In this document: positions 16,132-24,204 of the stretch, in pieces
Position numbering within the stretch: position 1 is the stretch's first letter
How the letters are laid out: every line of letters starts with the position of its first letter
Assembly: GCF_005889735.1 (NCBI RefSeq)
Contig: NZ_VCKY01000026.1
Span: 1-64,000 of the forward strand
Direction: 5' to 3'
Source of the DNA: Nonomuraea turkmeniaca
GTDB lineage: Bacteria; Actinomycetota; Actinomycetes; Streptosporangiales; Streptosporangiaceae
DNA length: 64,000 nt
Position numbers and translations under genes: made by a program
The notes under the pieces: generated by a model
Databases searched by the model: none
What the model saw: the letters and a program-made list of their open reading frames with translations, nothing else
Told to the model about the DNA's origin: nothing

Positions 16132-16661
16132 CCACCCTCAACTTCGTCATCGACCTTGGACCAGGCCCGCTCGCAGGCATCCAGCCAGCGCAGGTCCGCC
16201 TGCAACCGCAACACGACCCCTTCCAGCAGCAAGCCGGCGCCCCACCCCGCCGGCTCGGCCAGAGCCGCGTGCTGCGCCTCACGCAAGCGGCGCAGCAACT
16301 CACGGCGCTGCGCCGCCACCAGCTCCACCGGATCGGCCAGCCGGGCCGCGGCGGCAGCGGCGAGCTTGAGATGAAACTCCGCCAGATCCGGTTTCGGCCA
16401 GCCCACCTCGGCCAGCCAGGCGGCCACCCGCTGCTGCCCGGCCGGCGTCAGCGCATAGACCTTGCGCTCCGGCCGCTCGGGCAGGCCGTCCGCCCGCTCA
16501 CCGACAACGAGCCCCGCTCGCTCCAACCGGGCCAACGTCACATAAATCTGACCGCGGTTCATCGACTCGCCCAGCGGGCCAAGACTGCGCCGCAGCCGAG
16601 CGTGCAAGTGGTACCCGTGCGACGGCTCCTTGGCGAGCATCGCCAGCACTGCGTCCTGCAT
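16128..16661 (-). CDS. PadR family transcriptional regulator
   Basis: 177 residues. The N-terminal winged helix is typical PadR: AVLAMLAKEPSHGYHLHARLRRSLG, then RGQIYVTLARLERAGLV and a wing with RKVYALTPAGQQRVAAWL. The C-terminal half is the long helical Vir_act_alpha_C-like dimerisation region. It is the first gene of the ABC operon and probably represses it until the exported compound or an analogue binds. Two near-identical 12-bp repeats lie just upstream of its start (16671-16700), a likely autoregulatory operator. Confidence 0.9.
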   Translation of the reverse strand: MQDAVLAMLAKEPSHGYHLHARLRRSLGPLGESMNRGQIYVTLARLERAGLVVGERADGLPERPERKVYALTPAGQQRVAAWLAEVGWPKPDLAEFHLKLAAAAAARLADPVELVAAQRRELLRRLREAQHAALAEPAGWGAGLLLEGVVLRLQADLRWLDACERAWSKVDDEVEGG

Positions 16662-16670
16662 GTCACCCCC

Positions 16671-16700
16671 TAACGGTTGGCCAATAGATAGCGGTTAGCC
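16671..16700. promoter_or_regulatory. candidate PadR operator: two TARCGGTTRGCC repeats
   Basis: TAACGGTTGGCC (16671-16682) and TAGCGGTTAGCC (16689-16700) match at 10 of 12 positions and are 18 bp apart, 10-39 bp upstream of the padR start codon. This overlaps where the promoter should be. The position suits autorepression by the PadR protein encoded next. Confidence 0.5.
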
Positions 16701-16792
16701 GTGGGAGGTGTCAAAACGGTACACCTGGCGATCTCCTGGACTGGCCCGCCGCCAACTGAGGGATGGAGGGAGAGGCGACGGCCACATCGCGA

Positions 16793-16950
16793 TCTGGGGC
16801 GGCGTCAGCTGGCCGCGGCCATCGGCCTGATCGTTTACTTCCTGGGTGCCGTCGTCACTCCTGCGCGTCCGTGACCTGGCCGGCCTGCCCGGGCCGCTTG
16901 CCATGTCGGCCTTCGCCATCGCAGCCCCGTGGCTGCGCCTCCTGGCGTAG
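16793..16950 (+). pseudogene. DoxX-like family relic, frameshifted
   Basis: The 454-bp space between padR and the EamA gene has no intact gene, but two consecutive frames spell the end of a DoxX-like membrane protein. Frame one gives RRQLAAAIGLIVYFLGAVVT and then stops; the next frame continues with LLRVRDLAGLPGPLAMSAFAI and ends LRLLA at a TAG (16948-16950). In intact relatives the join reads GAVxTHLRVRD. Only the last two membrane helices remain and no start is present. The rest of 16701-17115 shows nothing recognisable. Confidence 0.5.
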
Positions 16951-17115
16951 CCGCCTCGACCCGACCGCAGGTCGCACACCTACAAGGAGCGGCCGCGCGC
17001 CCGTCTCAAGCGTGCTTCTGAGCCCGGGCACGAAGGCCGGTTCCGGTCAGCGGGTGAACCGGTCGAACGGCGAGAACGTCGAATCGGCCTTCATCCGCTC
17101 GAACGCGGGCTTGGC

Positions 17116-17952
17116 TCAGGTCAGGGCGAGGAGGCTGACGGCGACGGCGGCGGCGCCCAGGCCGGCGAGCTGGCCGCGGCCGATGCGTTCGGCGAGCACG
17201 CCGCGGGCGAGCAGGACCGTACCGGCTGGGTAGAGGGCGACGATCACGGCGACGACGGCGAGGTCCCCGTTGCGGGCGGCGAGCAGGAACAGCAGGTTCG
17301 CCACGGAGTCCAGCACACCCGCGGCTGCCGACATCGCGTACGCGGGCCGCGCAGGGCCCAGCTTGCGGTGCATCAGTCCCGCCGCGACCAGGGTGACGGC
17401 TGAGGAGACCGCCCGGCCGATGATCAGTGGAGCCACCCCGCTGTCGGACGGCGCCTGGTGCAAGAAGATCAGCTGAAGGGCGATGGCGGCGCCCGCACCG
17501 AAGGCCAGCAGCAGCGCAGCACGTGAGGGGCGCGCCGACCCAGCGCCGTGTCCGGCGCTGACCAGCACCACCGCAACCAGGGCGAGCGGCAGACCCAGCA
17601 GTCCGGCGACGGACAGGTGCTCGCCCTGCAGCAGACCCACACCGACGGGCAGCACGGCGGACACCAGCGCGGTCACCGGCGACAGCACGTTCATCGGACC
17701 GATCGCCAGGGTGCGGTAGAGCAGGGCGAACGCGGCGGCCGAGGCGACCCCCGAGGCGGCGCCCCAGCCGAGGGTCGCAGCGTTGAACGAGGCGCCGAGG
17801 AACGGCCACAGCAGCAGCTCGACCGCCAGGCTGGCCGGGGCCGCGATCATCACGGTACGCAGCACATGCGCCTTGCGGGCGCCGAGGCCGCCAAGGAAGT
17901 CGGCGCACCCGTAGGCGAGTGAGCTGCCCAGGGCCAGCAGCAGAGCGATCAC
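17116..17952 (-). CDS. EamA/DMT family transporter
   Basis: 278 residues from a GTG at 17952 preceded by AAGGGA; the longer frame to 18042 runs through the operator region and is rejected. About ten hydrophobic helices in two repeats (ALLLALGSSLAYGCADFLGG at the N-terminus; a second half beginning LLLAFGAGAAIALQLIFLHQ) mark the drug/metabolite transporter superfamily (10-TMS EamA group). It probably exports a small metabolite or amino acid. It is divergent from an XRE-cupin regulator, with three regularly spaced repeats between them, so it is the likely target of that regulator. Confidence 0.85.
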   Translation of the reverse strand: MIALLLALGSSLAYGCADFLGGLGARKAHVLRTVMIAAPASLAVELLLWPFLGASFNAATLGWGAASGVASAAAFALLYRTLAIGPMNVLSPVTALVSAVLPVGVGLLQGEHLSVAGLLGLPLALVAVVLVSAGHGAGSARPSRAALLLAFGAGAAIALQLIFLHQAPSDSGVAPLIIGRAVSSAVTLVAAGLMHRKLGPARPAYAMSAAAGVLDSVANLLFLLAARNGDLAVVAVIVALYPAGTVLLARGVLAERIGRGQLAGLGAAAVAVSLLALT

Positions 17953-17976
17953 AGCACATCCCTTACTATCCGCTAG

Positions 17977-18038
17977 AACGACCAAACAGTACAATAAAAC
18001 GACCGCCACATGCCAATCAAACGACCGCACGGTACATT
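17977..18038. promoter_or_regulatory. three AACGACC repeats phased at 21-22 bp: candidate XRE-cupin operator
   Basis: AACGACC occurs at 17977, 17998 and 18020, i.e. every two helical turns. The outer copies extend to long direct repeats (AACGACCAAACAGTACAAT and AACGACCGCACGGTACATT, 14 of 19 identical). The region lies between the divergent EamA and XRE-cupin genes and is AT-richer than its surroundings, as expected for promoters. Binding by the XRE-cupin protein is inferred from position. Confidence 0.6.
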
Positions 18039-18070
18039 GCACTAGTCCAGCTGGAGAGGATGATGATCAG

Positions 18071-18655
18071 ATGGCCGAGACGGCCGCGGCCTTGCGTACG
18101 GTCGCGCACAACGTCAGGGCAGCCCGCACCCGCGCAGGCCTGTCCCTGGAGGAGCTCAGCCGGCGCGCCCAGGTCAGCAAGGGAGCCCTGGTCGCTCTGG
18201 AGAAAGCCCAGGGCAACCCCAACCTGGCCACACTGGTCCGCCTGGCCGACACCCTCGGCGTTTCGGTGTCCGCCCTGATGCAGGGACCGCCCGAAGGCCA
18301 CATCCGCGTCGTGGCCGCCGACGCCGCGGCACCCCTGTGGACCGGAGAGCGCGGAAGTGAGGCCCGGCTCATGCTGACGACCTCAGGCCCCGCCCCTGTC
18401 GAGGTCTGGCGCTGGCAGTTGGCACCGGGAGAGGAATACTCCAGCCAGCCCCACCAGGCCGGAGTCGTGGAAACCGTCAGTGTCACCTCCGGCCGGATGA
18501 CGCTGACCCTCGACGGCACCGAACACGCCGTCGAAGCCGGACAGACCGCCACGTTCCACGGCGACACCCTGCACGTCTATCGCGGCGCGGGCACCGAAAC
18601 CTGCAGCATGATCATGACGGTCCACCTGCCGCCTGGTCCCGCTTCCACAACGTGA
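18071..18655 (+). CDS. XRE family regulator with C-terminal cupin domain
   Basis: 194 residues. Residues about 8-70 form an XRE/Cro helix-turn-helix (LRTVAHNVRAARTRAGLSLE, then ELSRRAQVSKGALVALEKAQ). Residues about 100-185 form a cupin barrel (LAPGEEYSSQPHQAGVVETV; EAGQTATFHGDTLHVYRGAG), which in this family senses small ligands. AGAGGA lies near the start. It is divergent from the EamA exporter, a common regulator/exporter pair. The ligand is unknown; amino acids or amines are usual for such pairs. Confidence 0.88.
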   Translation: MAETAAALRTVAHNVRAARTRAGLSLEELSRRAQVSKGALVALEKAQGNPNLATLVRLADTLGVSVSALMQGPPEGHIRVVAADAAAPLWTGERGSEARLMLTTSGPAPVEVWRWQLAPGEEYSSQPHQAGVVETVSVTSGRMTLTLDGTEHAVEAGQTATFHGDTLHVYRGAGTETCSMIMTVHLPPGPASTT

Positions 18656-18683
18656 TCCGCGCAGAGCGCGCCGGACCCCGTTC

Positions 18684-18698
18684 GCCCCGAAGTGGGGC
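18684..18698. terminator. small hairpin between convergent genes
   Basis: GCCCC-GAAGT-GGGGC, a 5-bp GC stem with a 5-nt loop, lies in the 86-bp space where the XRE-cupin gene (+) and the sigma-factor gene (-) converge. It could serve both strands; the stem is short. Confidence 0.3.
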
Positions 18699-18741
18699 AA
18701 CATGTCGGCTCTGCCGCCTTCCACCAATCGGTGAGCGTTAC

Positions 18742-19620
18742 TCACGCATGGCCTGGCAGGTGCATCGATGCCAGCCTGGCGGGATCAGCCACGATCGCGA
18801 TGGCGGCGATCCGGCCGCCGGTGACCGTGAACGAGATGATGGAGAGCGGGGTTCCGTCCTCGCGCCACGAGACGTACCCGGGCAGGCCGTTGACGAGCAC
18901 CGCTTGATGTCGTGCGACTGCGCCGGAGACCATCCGCGCACCGGTGGCGACTTGGGTGGCGCCGAGGGTGACGACCACCCCGCTCGGAGTGTCGACGGTC
19001 AGCCTCACGTCCGGGTCGAGCACGCGCAGCAGCGCCTCGAAATCGCCGCCCGTCGCAGCCGCGCGGAAGGCTTTGATGACCTGTCGTTGTTCTCGTCCGA
19101 CGATCGACGGCCGCTCGGTTGCCCGTACCTTCCTGCGAGCGCGGCTGGCGATCATCTTGGTAGCGTCGGCGGACTTGCCGAGGATCTGGCCGATCTCGGC
19201 GAACGGCACCGCGAACAGGTCGTGCAGCACGAACGTCAGCCGCTCGCTGGGTCCGAGCGCGTCCAGGACGGCGAGCAGCGCGAGCCCCACCGTGTCGGCG
19301 AGCGACACGGTTTCCTCGGGCTCAGCGCTGTCGTCGACCGTTATCACGAGCTCGGACAGCCCGTCTCCGTAGGACGCCTCGGGGCGGGTCTGGCGGGACC
19401 GCAGGACATCCAGGCTGATCCGGCCAACCACCGTGGTCAGCCAGCCCGCCAGGTTCTCGATGGTCGTCGCGTCCTGGCGGGCGAGCCGCATCCAGGCCTC
19501 CTGGACCACGTCCTCGGCGTCGGCGTGCGATCCGAGCACGCGGTAGGCGACCGCGCTCAGCCGGTCGCGCTGGGCCTCGAACGCTTCGGCCAGCAGGTCC
19601 GTCCGGCTGGTATCAGTCAT
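18742..19620 (-). CDS. ECF41-type RNA polymerase sigma factor (SigJ-like)
   Basis: 292 residues. Region 2 is AYRVLGSHADAEDVVQEAWM and region 4 is LPFAEIGQILGKS-like (VPFAEIGQILGKSADATKMI). The linker and C-terminal extension of about 110 residues form a SnoaL/NTF2-like domain (AFRAAATGGDFEALLRVLDP; DVRLTVDTPSG). This layout defines ECF41 factors, whose fused domain tunes activity in place of a separate anti-sigma factor. Their genes usually lie next to a carboxymuconolactone decarboxylase, oxidoreductase or epimerase. Here the upstream neighbour is a VOC protein, 72 bp away in the same direction, a candidate co-transcribed partner. Confidence 0.9.
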   Translation of the reverse strand: MTDTSRTDLLAEAFEAQRDRLSAVAYRVLGSHADAEDVVQEAWMRLARQDATTIENLAGWLTTVVGRISLDVLRSRQTRPEASYGDGLSELVITVDDSAEPEETVSLADTVGLALLAVLDALGPSERLTFVLHDLFAVPFAEIGQILGKSADATKMIASRARRKVRATERPSIVGREQRQVIKAFRAAATGGDFEALLRVLDPDVRLTVDTPSGVVVTLGATQVATGARMVSGAVARHQAVLVNGLPGYVSWREDGTPLSIISFTVTGGRIAAIAIVADPARLASMHLPGHA

Positions 19621-19692
19621 CCTGTGGTTTTCCTCGGATCTGCTTGCTCATGGGTGATGACGGGCCTGGATCGTCGCACGGTCTACGGCCGG

Positions 19693-20112
19693 TCAGACAT
19701 CGGCACGGCTTCGGCGGCGCTGCTGGCGGAGCGAGATCTGGTTGCCGTCCGGATCCACCGCCTCGATGCGCACGCCGAACGGGTAGTCCTCCGGTTCGGG
19801 CCGATCGAATGTTACGCCTCGCTGGCGAAACACCTCGAAATCCTTCCTCAGGTCGTCCGACTCGAGGATGAGCGGACCGGAGGCGACACCCGGCCGCTTC
19901 TCGACCGGCTGTCCCACGGCCGGCGCAGGCGACCAGAGGATGATCTCGACCGGACTGTCGGCAACGCCCACGGTGAGGAAGCGTCCTTCCGGCCCCGGGT
20001 AGTCGATGCGCTTCTCCAGGCCGAGCCCTTCGGTGTAGAACTTCAGCGCGCGGTCCTGATCCGTGACGTAGACCGTCACATACATAATGTTCGTCAGCAC
20101 CCTGGTCTCCAA
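19693..20112 (-). CDS. VOC (glyoxalase/bleomycin-resistance fold) protein
   Basis: 139 residues with the paired beta-alpha-beta modules of the vicinal-oxygen-chelate fold: YVTVYVTDQDRALKFYTEGLGL at the N-terminus and a C-terminal strand ending GVRIEAVDPDGNQISLRQ, where the last half supplies metal-ligand-type residues (DPDGN motif). Such proteins may be dioxygenases, glyoxalases or binding proteins; the substrate is not deducible. It is upstream of the ECF41 gene on the same strand. Confidence 0.85.
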   Translation of the reverse strand: METRVLTNIMYVTVYVTDQDRALKFYTEGLGLEKRIDYPGPEGRFLTVGVADSPVEIILWSPAPAVGQPVEKRPGVASGPLILESDDLRKDFEVFRQRGVTFDRPEPEDYPFGVRIEAVDPDGNQISLRQQRRRSRADV

Positions 20113-20260
20113 TCTCGTTGTCGGTCCGACGACCGTGGGCGTACACGGCCGTCGCTCGTATGACGGGCGCGGGCGCCAGAAGGTAACGAACGGACCGAAC
20201 CCTGCGCGGGCAGGGCGTCACGGGTATCCGCGCGGATCTGGTCGAGCAGGAATTCACGCG

Positions 20261-20575
20261 TCACAACGGGCGCAGGTGCTCGATCGTGACGTGGTGCTGC
20301 TCGGTCAGCCGCTGGGCGATCAACGAGCGGTGGCAGGCCTCGGGGTCGCGCTCGACACAGAGCAGCGCTGCGGTCCCACTGCTCGGCAGCTCCGACACGA
20401 TCGGCGTGAGGTCGGCGCGGTCGAGGATCTCGGTGACGTAGCGGCGGGTGTACTCGGCAGCGAGTTCGCGGCGCGAGCGCTTGCCGACCCCTTGGCGGTC
20501 ATCCTCGGCGTACTGGAGCCGGCGTAGCTCGGTGGTTGGGGCGCCGTAGACGCCGATGGTCACCACCCTGAGCAC
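20261..20575 (-). pseudogene. DUF488 protein with an internal deletion
   Basis: The frame encodes 104 residues. It starts like DUF488 (VVTIGVYG) but jumps directly to the segment APTTELRRLQYAEDDRQGVG and on through the conserved end ALLCVERDPEACHRSLIAQR. Intact members are about 160-180 residues and have a D-V-R-x-x-P-x-S segment between these parts. That segment, roughly 60 residues, is missing here while the frame is kept. The C-terminal C-x-E-x-D-P-x-x-C-H-R motif is intact. It could still be translated, but the fold should be incomplete, so I call it a decaying gene. Confidence 0.55.
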
Positions 20576-20646
20576 CGGAAATCACCCACCCGCCTCACAC
20601 TCGTGCCGGTTCGACCGGCAGCCCTGCCGGAGGCGGCGAGGTCGCA

Positions 20647-21042
20647 TCATGCGACGGCGGTCCCCTCAAGCTCGACCATCAAGTCGGGGATCGCCAGCCG
20701 TGCCACCCCGAGCATCGTGGTGGACGGTGCCGCCCCGGCGGCGCCCAACCGCGACGCCAGCACGCCGTAGTGCTCGAAGAGCCGATCGACGTCGGTGGTG
20801 TAGACGTTGAGCCGGACGAGGTTCGCGAGGGACATGCCGGCCTCGCCGAGCACGGCCTCCAGGTTGTCGAGGCTCAGCGCCAGCTGCGCCGCCATGTCAC
20901 CGGCATGCTGGGGCTTGCCGTCGCCGCTCATCGCGGTCTGCCCGGCGCAGTACAGGGTCCGGGTGTGCCCGGAGACGATCTCACCCTGGTTGTACCCCAT
21001 CGCCACCGACCACGCCCACGGGTTGACCGCCGTTCGCTCCAT
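20647..21042 (-). CDS. RidA family (YjgF/YER057c/UK114) protein
   Basis: 131 residues if started at the ATG at 21042 (GGAG about 11 nt upstream); a longer start at 21087 would add 15 residues. RidA features: GHTRTLYCAGQTAMSGDGKP, the central QLALSLDNLEAVLGEAGMSL and PSTTMLGVARLAIPDLMVE, the conserved end that forms the trimer pocket. The usual catalytic Arg (G-x-R-N/A-P-x-R) is replaced by a Ser/Thr-Thr context, so enamine deaminase activity is uncertain. Divergent from the WYL regulator, with a palindrome between them. Confidence 0.85.
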   Translation of the reverse strand: MERTAVNPWAWSVAMGYNQGEIVSGHTRTLYCAGQTAMSGDGKPQHAGDMAAQLALSLDNLEAVLGEAGMSLANLVRLNVYTTDVDRLFEHYGVLASRLGAAGAAPSTTMLGVARLAIPDLMVELEGTAVA

Positions 21043-21133
21043 TGCCACATCAGCTCCATTCGTTTCGTCGTGATTGCGCACGTCCATCGGCTCGGTAGCC
21101 GCCCTGGTCGTGTTGATGAGCCTCCCAACAAAT

Positions 21134-21152
21134 CACGACATCCTGTGTCGTG
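21134..21152. promoter_or_regulatory. palindrome in the RidA/WYL divergent promoter
   Basis: CACGACATCCTGTGTCGTG is a perfect 7-bp inverted repeat with a 5-bp centre, flanked by AT-rich DNA, 21 bp before the WYL regulator start and about 92 bp before the RidA ATG. It is a good candidate for autoregulation by the HTH-WYL protein. Confidence 0.5.
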
Positions 21153-21172
21153 TATTTCGGTAGGGTTCTCGC

Positions 21173-22147
21173 ATGCGCGCCGACCGGTTGGTCTCGCTGG
21201 TGCTGCTGCTGCGCCGGCACGGTCGGCTGTCCGCGACCGCGCTGGCCCGCGAGCTGGAGGTATCCACCCGCACCGTGCTGCGCGACATCGAGGCGCTGTC
21301 CGCGGCCGGCGTCCCGGTCTACGCCGAACGCGGCCGGCACGGCGGTTTCGCGTTGTTGCCCGGTTTCCGGACCGAGCTCACCGGACTCAACCACGACGAG
21401 GCCCTGGCCCTGCTGGTCGCCGGATCGCGGCGCGGCGCGCAGGCATTCGGCCTCGGCTCGGCGCTCGCTTCGGCGATGCTCAAGGTGGTTGACGCGCTGC
21501 CCGAAAGCTATCGGGACACCGCGGCCGGCGCGGCCGAGCGATTGCTCATCGACCCGGAGACCGACCTCCTCTCGCGTCGGCTGGTCGATGAGGAGGTGCC
21601 AGACGCCATAGTCGCCGAGGTCCTGCGCGCGGTGTTCGCCGGACACAAGCTGCGCATCCACTACGCGGCCGTGGACCAGACCCCGAAGTGGCGTACGGTG
21701 GACCCGATCGGCCTGGTCACCGTACGCGACCGGGGCTATTTGCTGGCCACGAGGTCTGGCGCGGACCGCACCTACCGGCTGTCCCGGGTCCTGGCCGCCA
21801 AGGAGCTCGCCGAACCCGCACAGCGACCGGACCGGGTCGATCTGGACCGGGCCTGGCAGGAACGCAGCACCCGGTTTCGGACCGGCGGCGACCAAGTCAC
21901 CGTGCTGGTACGGGTGAACCCGGCGCGGCGGGAGGACCTGGTGGGCACCGCGCTGGCCGTCCGCGCCGAAGAAGCCGACGCAGACGGCTGGCTGCGGCTG
22001 GAGGTGACCTTCCAAGATCCGAGGCACGCCGAATGGGCGCTGTGGCAGCTCACCACGAACGCGGAAGCCCTGGCCCCGCAGTGGTTGCGCACCTCGCTGC
22101 GCAACCGCGCCGCCGCGATGGCCACCCGCTACGGAGTGTCGTCCTGA
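21173..22147 (+). CDS. YafY family regulator (HTH_11 + WYL)
   Basis: 324 residues. The N-terminal HTH_11 domain (RADRLVSLVLLLRRHGRLSA, then STRTVLRDIEALSAAGVPVY) is standard for this family. A WYL domain of about residues 150-230 contains HKLRIHYAAVDQT and the YLLATR strand. The C-terminal WCX extension ends with WALWQLTTNAEALAPQWLR. WYL proteins sense nucleic-acid or nucleotide ligands in some members. It is divergent from RidA, the likeliest target besides itself. Confidence 0.9.
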   Translation: MRADRLVSLVLLLRRHGRLSATALARELEVSTRTVLRDIEALSAAGVPVYAERGRHGGFALLPGFRTELTGLNHDEALALLVAGSRRGAQAFGLGSALASAMLKVVDALPESYRDTAAGAAERLLIDPETDLLSRRLVDEEVPDAIVAEVLRAVFAGHKLRIHYAAVDQTPKWRTVDPIGLVTVRDRGYLLATRSGADRTYRLSRVLAAKELAEPAQRPDRVDLDRAWQERSTRFRTGGDQVTVLVRVNPARREDLVGTALAVRAEEADADGWLRLEVTFQDPRHAEWALWQLTTNAEALAPQWLRTSLRNRAAAMATRYGVSS

Positions 22148-22257
22148 GAGTGGTCGCTACCGGGTCTGGCCTGCGCGCCACGGCCTTGCCGGATGCCTGC
22201 GGCGAAGTGCCCGTGCGCTGGACTATGTGGCCGCGCGAGAGCCGACGCGGTGTGGTG

Positions 22258-24156
22258 TCAGAGGGTGAAGCAGGGGTCGAAGATCGTGGGCGCGGACTCG
22301 GGGGCGAGCCCACGGGTAACGCGCCAGCGGTGGTGGTGTTCCGCATCGGCGACGGCCTCGCCCAGCCGATCGGCCTGGCGGGCGCCCGTGGTGCTCGGCG
22401 GCGGGCTGGCCTGGTAACCGCCGAAGTGGGAGACCGGGCTCCACGAAGGGCTGATGGACGGCATGAGCTCGTCCATGCTCTCGTACTCTGCCGCGGCGTA
22501 CACGACGCGGCCGCCGACCACGGTCAGCACCGATTCGATGTGCGGGATGTCGTCGTCGTGGACGGAGAAGTAGTCGTGGCTGAGCAGAGTGAAGTCGGCA
22601 AAGTACCCCTTCCGCAGGGTGCCCTTGACGTCCTGCTCGCCGGTGATACGCGCCCCGGCGCGGGTGAACAGTTCAAGCGCCTTCTCTCGGGAAAGGCGCC
22701 GGTCGGCGGGGTAGAGGTGGAGTCCGCCGACGCTGCGTCCGGTGACCAGCCAGTGCAGTGCCACCCACGGGTTGTAGGAGGAGACCCGGGTCGCGTCGGT
22801 GCCCGCCGCCACGGCAAGCCCCTGTTCCAGCATCTCCTTAATGGGCGGGGTGCGTGCGGCGACCGCGGCGCCGTACCGCTCGGCGAACGCCCGGCCTTGG
22901 AAGGACATCCGGTTCTGCACGCTGATGGTGCCGCCGAGGGCCGCGATGCGCTCCAGGCTTTCGGCTGAGACGGTCTCGGCGTGGTCGAACAGCCACCGGT
23001 TCCCGGCCGGGAACAGGCCGTCGGCGGCGAGCTTCTCGAACACGGCCAGGTCGCGGCGGATCGTCTCGTCGTAGGTGGCGTGCAGGCGAAAGCCCCAGCC
23101 GTTCTCCATGAGCAGCCGTACTGCCTGCTCGAACTCCGCCTCGTAGCCGGGGGCGAGGTCGGGGCGTGGTTCGGAGAAGTTCTCGAAGTCGGCGGCGGCC
23201 CAGGTCAGGTTCTCGCCCGCGCCGTTGAGCCGCAGCCACTCGTCGCCGTCGCCGGGGCGCACCGTTTCGATCCACCGCTTCAGGTCCGCCAGCTCCTGCC
23301 CGGCGGTCTGGGGGAAGAGGTGATAGGCGATGCGCAGGGACAACTCGCCGGCGCGGGCCAGTTCGATGACGGTCTGGTAGTTGTCGGGGAAGTTCTGGAA
23401 GCCGCCGGCCGCGTCGATGGCCGAGGTGAGGCCGAAGCGGTGCAGCTCGCGTAGGAAGTGCCGGGTGGAGATCTTCTTGTCCGCGTCGTCGAGCGTGGGC
23501 GCGCCGCCCAGGGTGGAGTACAGAATGAGCGCGCTGGGGGCGGCCAGCAGGACACCGGTCGGCTCGCCGGCCCGGTCACGCACGATCTGCCCGCCCTTGG
23601 GGTCGGGGGTGTCGCGGGTGAAACCGGCGGCGCGCACGGCGGCCCGGTTCAGGATGGCCGACTGGTACAGGTGCAGGACGAAGACGGGCGTGTCCGGAGC
23701 GGCGGCGGTCAGCTCGGCCGCGGTCGGCATCCGCCGTTCGGCGAACTGCTCGGCCGTCCAGCCTCCGACGACCCGGATCCACTGGCCCTTGGGCGTGCGG
23801 GCCGCCTGCTCACGCAGCATGGCCAGGGCCTGCCGCAGCGAGCGGACGCCGTCCCAGCGCAGCTCCAGCACATAGTTGAGGCCGCCGCGGATGACGTGCA
23901 GGTGGGAGTCGTTCAGCCCGGGTATCAGCCGCCGTCCCAGAGCGTCCACCACTCGTGTGCGGGCTCCGACGTGTTCGGCGATGTCGCGGTCGTCGCCGAG
24001 GGCGACGATCCTGCCCCCGCGTACGGCGATCGCCGAGACTACGGGTGTACGCGGATCTCCGGTGAAAACTTTCGCATTACGGACGATGAGGTCGGCGACC
24101 GGCCCATCGTCACTGCCGGGGGCAGGGATCACACCGGCGACTGGCATCGAGGTCAT
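22258..24156 (-). CDS. amidohydrolase family protein (YtcJ-like)
   Basis: 632 residues from the ATG at 24156, preceded by GAGAGA; the frame also has an ATG 8 codons earlier. Amidohydrolase_3 features: LIVRNAKVFTGD at the start, LGRRLIPGLNDSHLHVIRGG (metal-binding D-x-H-x-H replaced by N-D-S-H-L-H as in YtcJ), RWLFDHAETVS with a later metal His, GTDATRVSSYNPW (metal Asp) and a C-terminal KGYFADFTLLSHD. This group hydrolyses exocyclic C-N bonds of amides or carbamates; the substrate is unknown. It is last in the esterase cluster, after a membrane protein. Confidence 0.85.
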   Translation of the reverse strand: MTSMPVAGVIPAPGSDDGPVADLIVRNAKVFTGDPRTPVVSAIAVRGGRIVALGDDRDIAEHVGARTRVVDALGRRLIPGLNDSHLHVIRGGLNYVLELRWDGVRSLRQALAMLREQAARTPKGQWIRVVGGWTAEQFAERRMPTAAELTAAAPDTPVFVLHLYQSAILNRAAVRAAGFTRDTPDPKGGQIVRDRAGEPTGVLLAAPSALILYSTLGGAPTLDDADKKISTRHFLRELHRFGLTSAIDAAGGFQNFPDNYQTVIELARAGELSLRIAYHLFPQTAGQELADLKRWIETVRPGDGDEWLRLNGAGENLTWAAADFENFSEPRPDLAPGYEAEFEQAVRLLMENGWGFRLHATYDETIRRDLAVFEKLAADGLFPAGNRWLFDHAETVSAESLERIAALGGTISVQNRMSFQGRAFAERYGAAVAARTPPIKEMLEQGLAVAAGTDATRVSSYNPWVALHWLVTGRSVGGLHLYPADRRLSREKALELFTRAGARITGEQDVKGTLRKGYFADFTLLSHDYFSVHDDDIPHIESVLTVVGGRVVYAAAEYESMDELMPSISPSWSPVSHFGGYQASPPPSTTGARQADRLGEAVADAEHHHRWRVTRGLAPESAPTIFDPCFTL

Positions 24157-24204
24157 GGCTCTCTCTCGTTCACACGTCACGAAATCTGGGAGCAGCGGGG
24201 TGCA

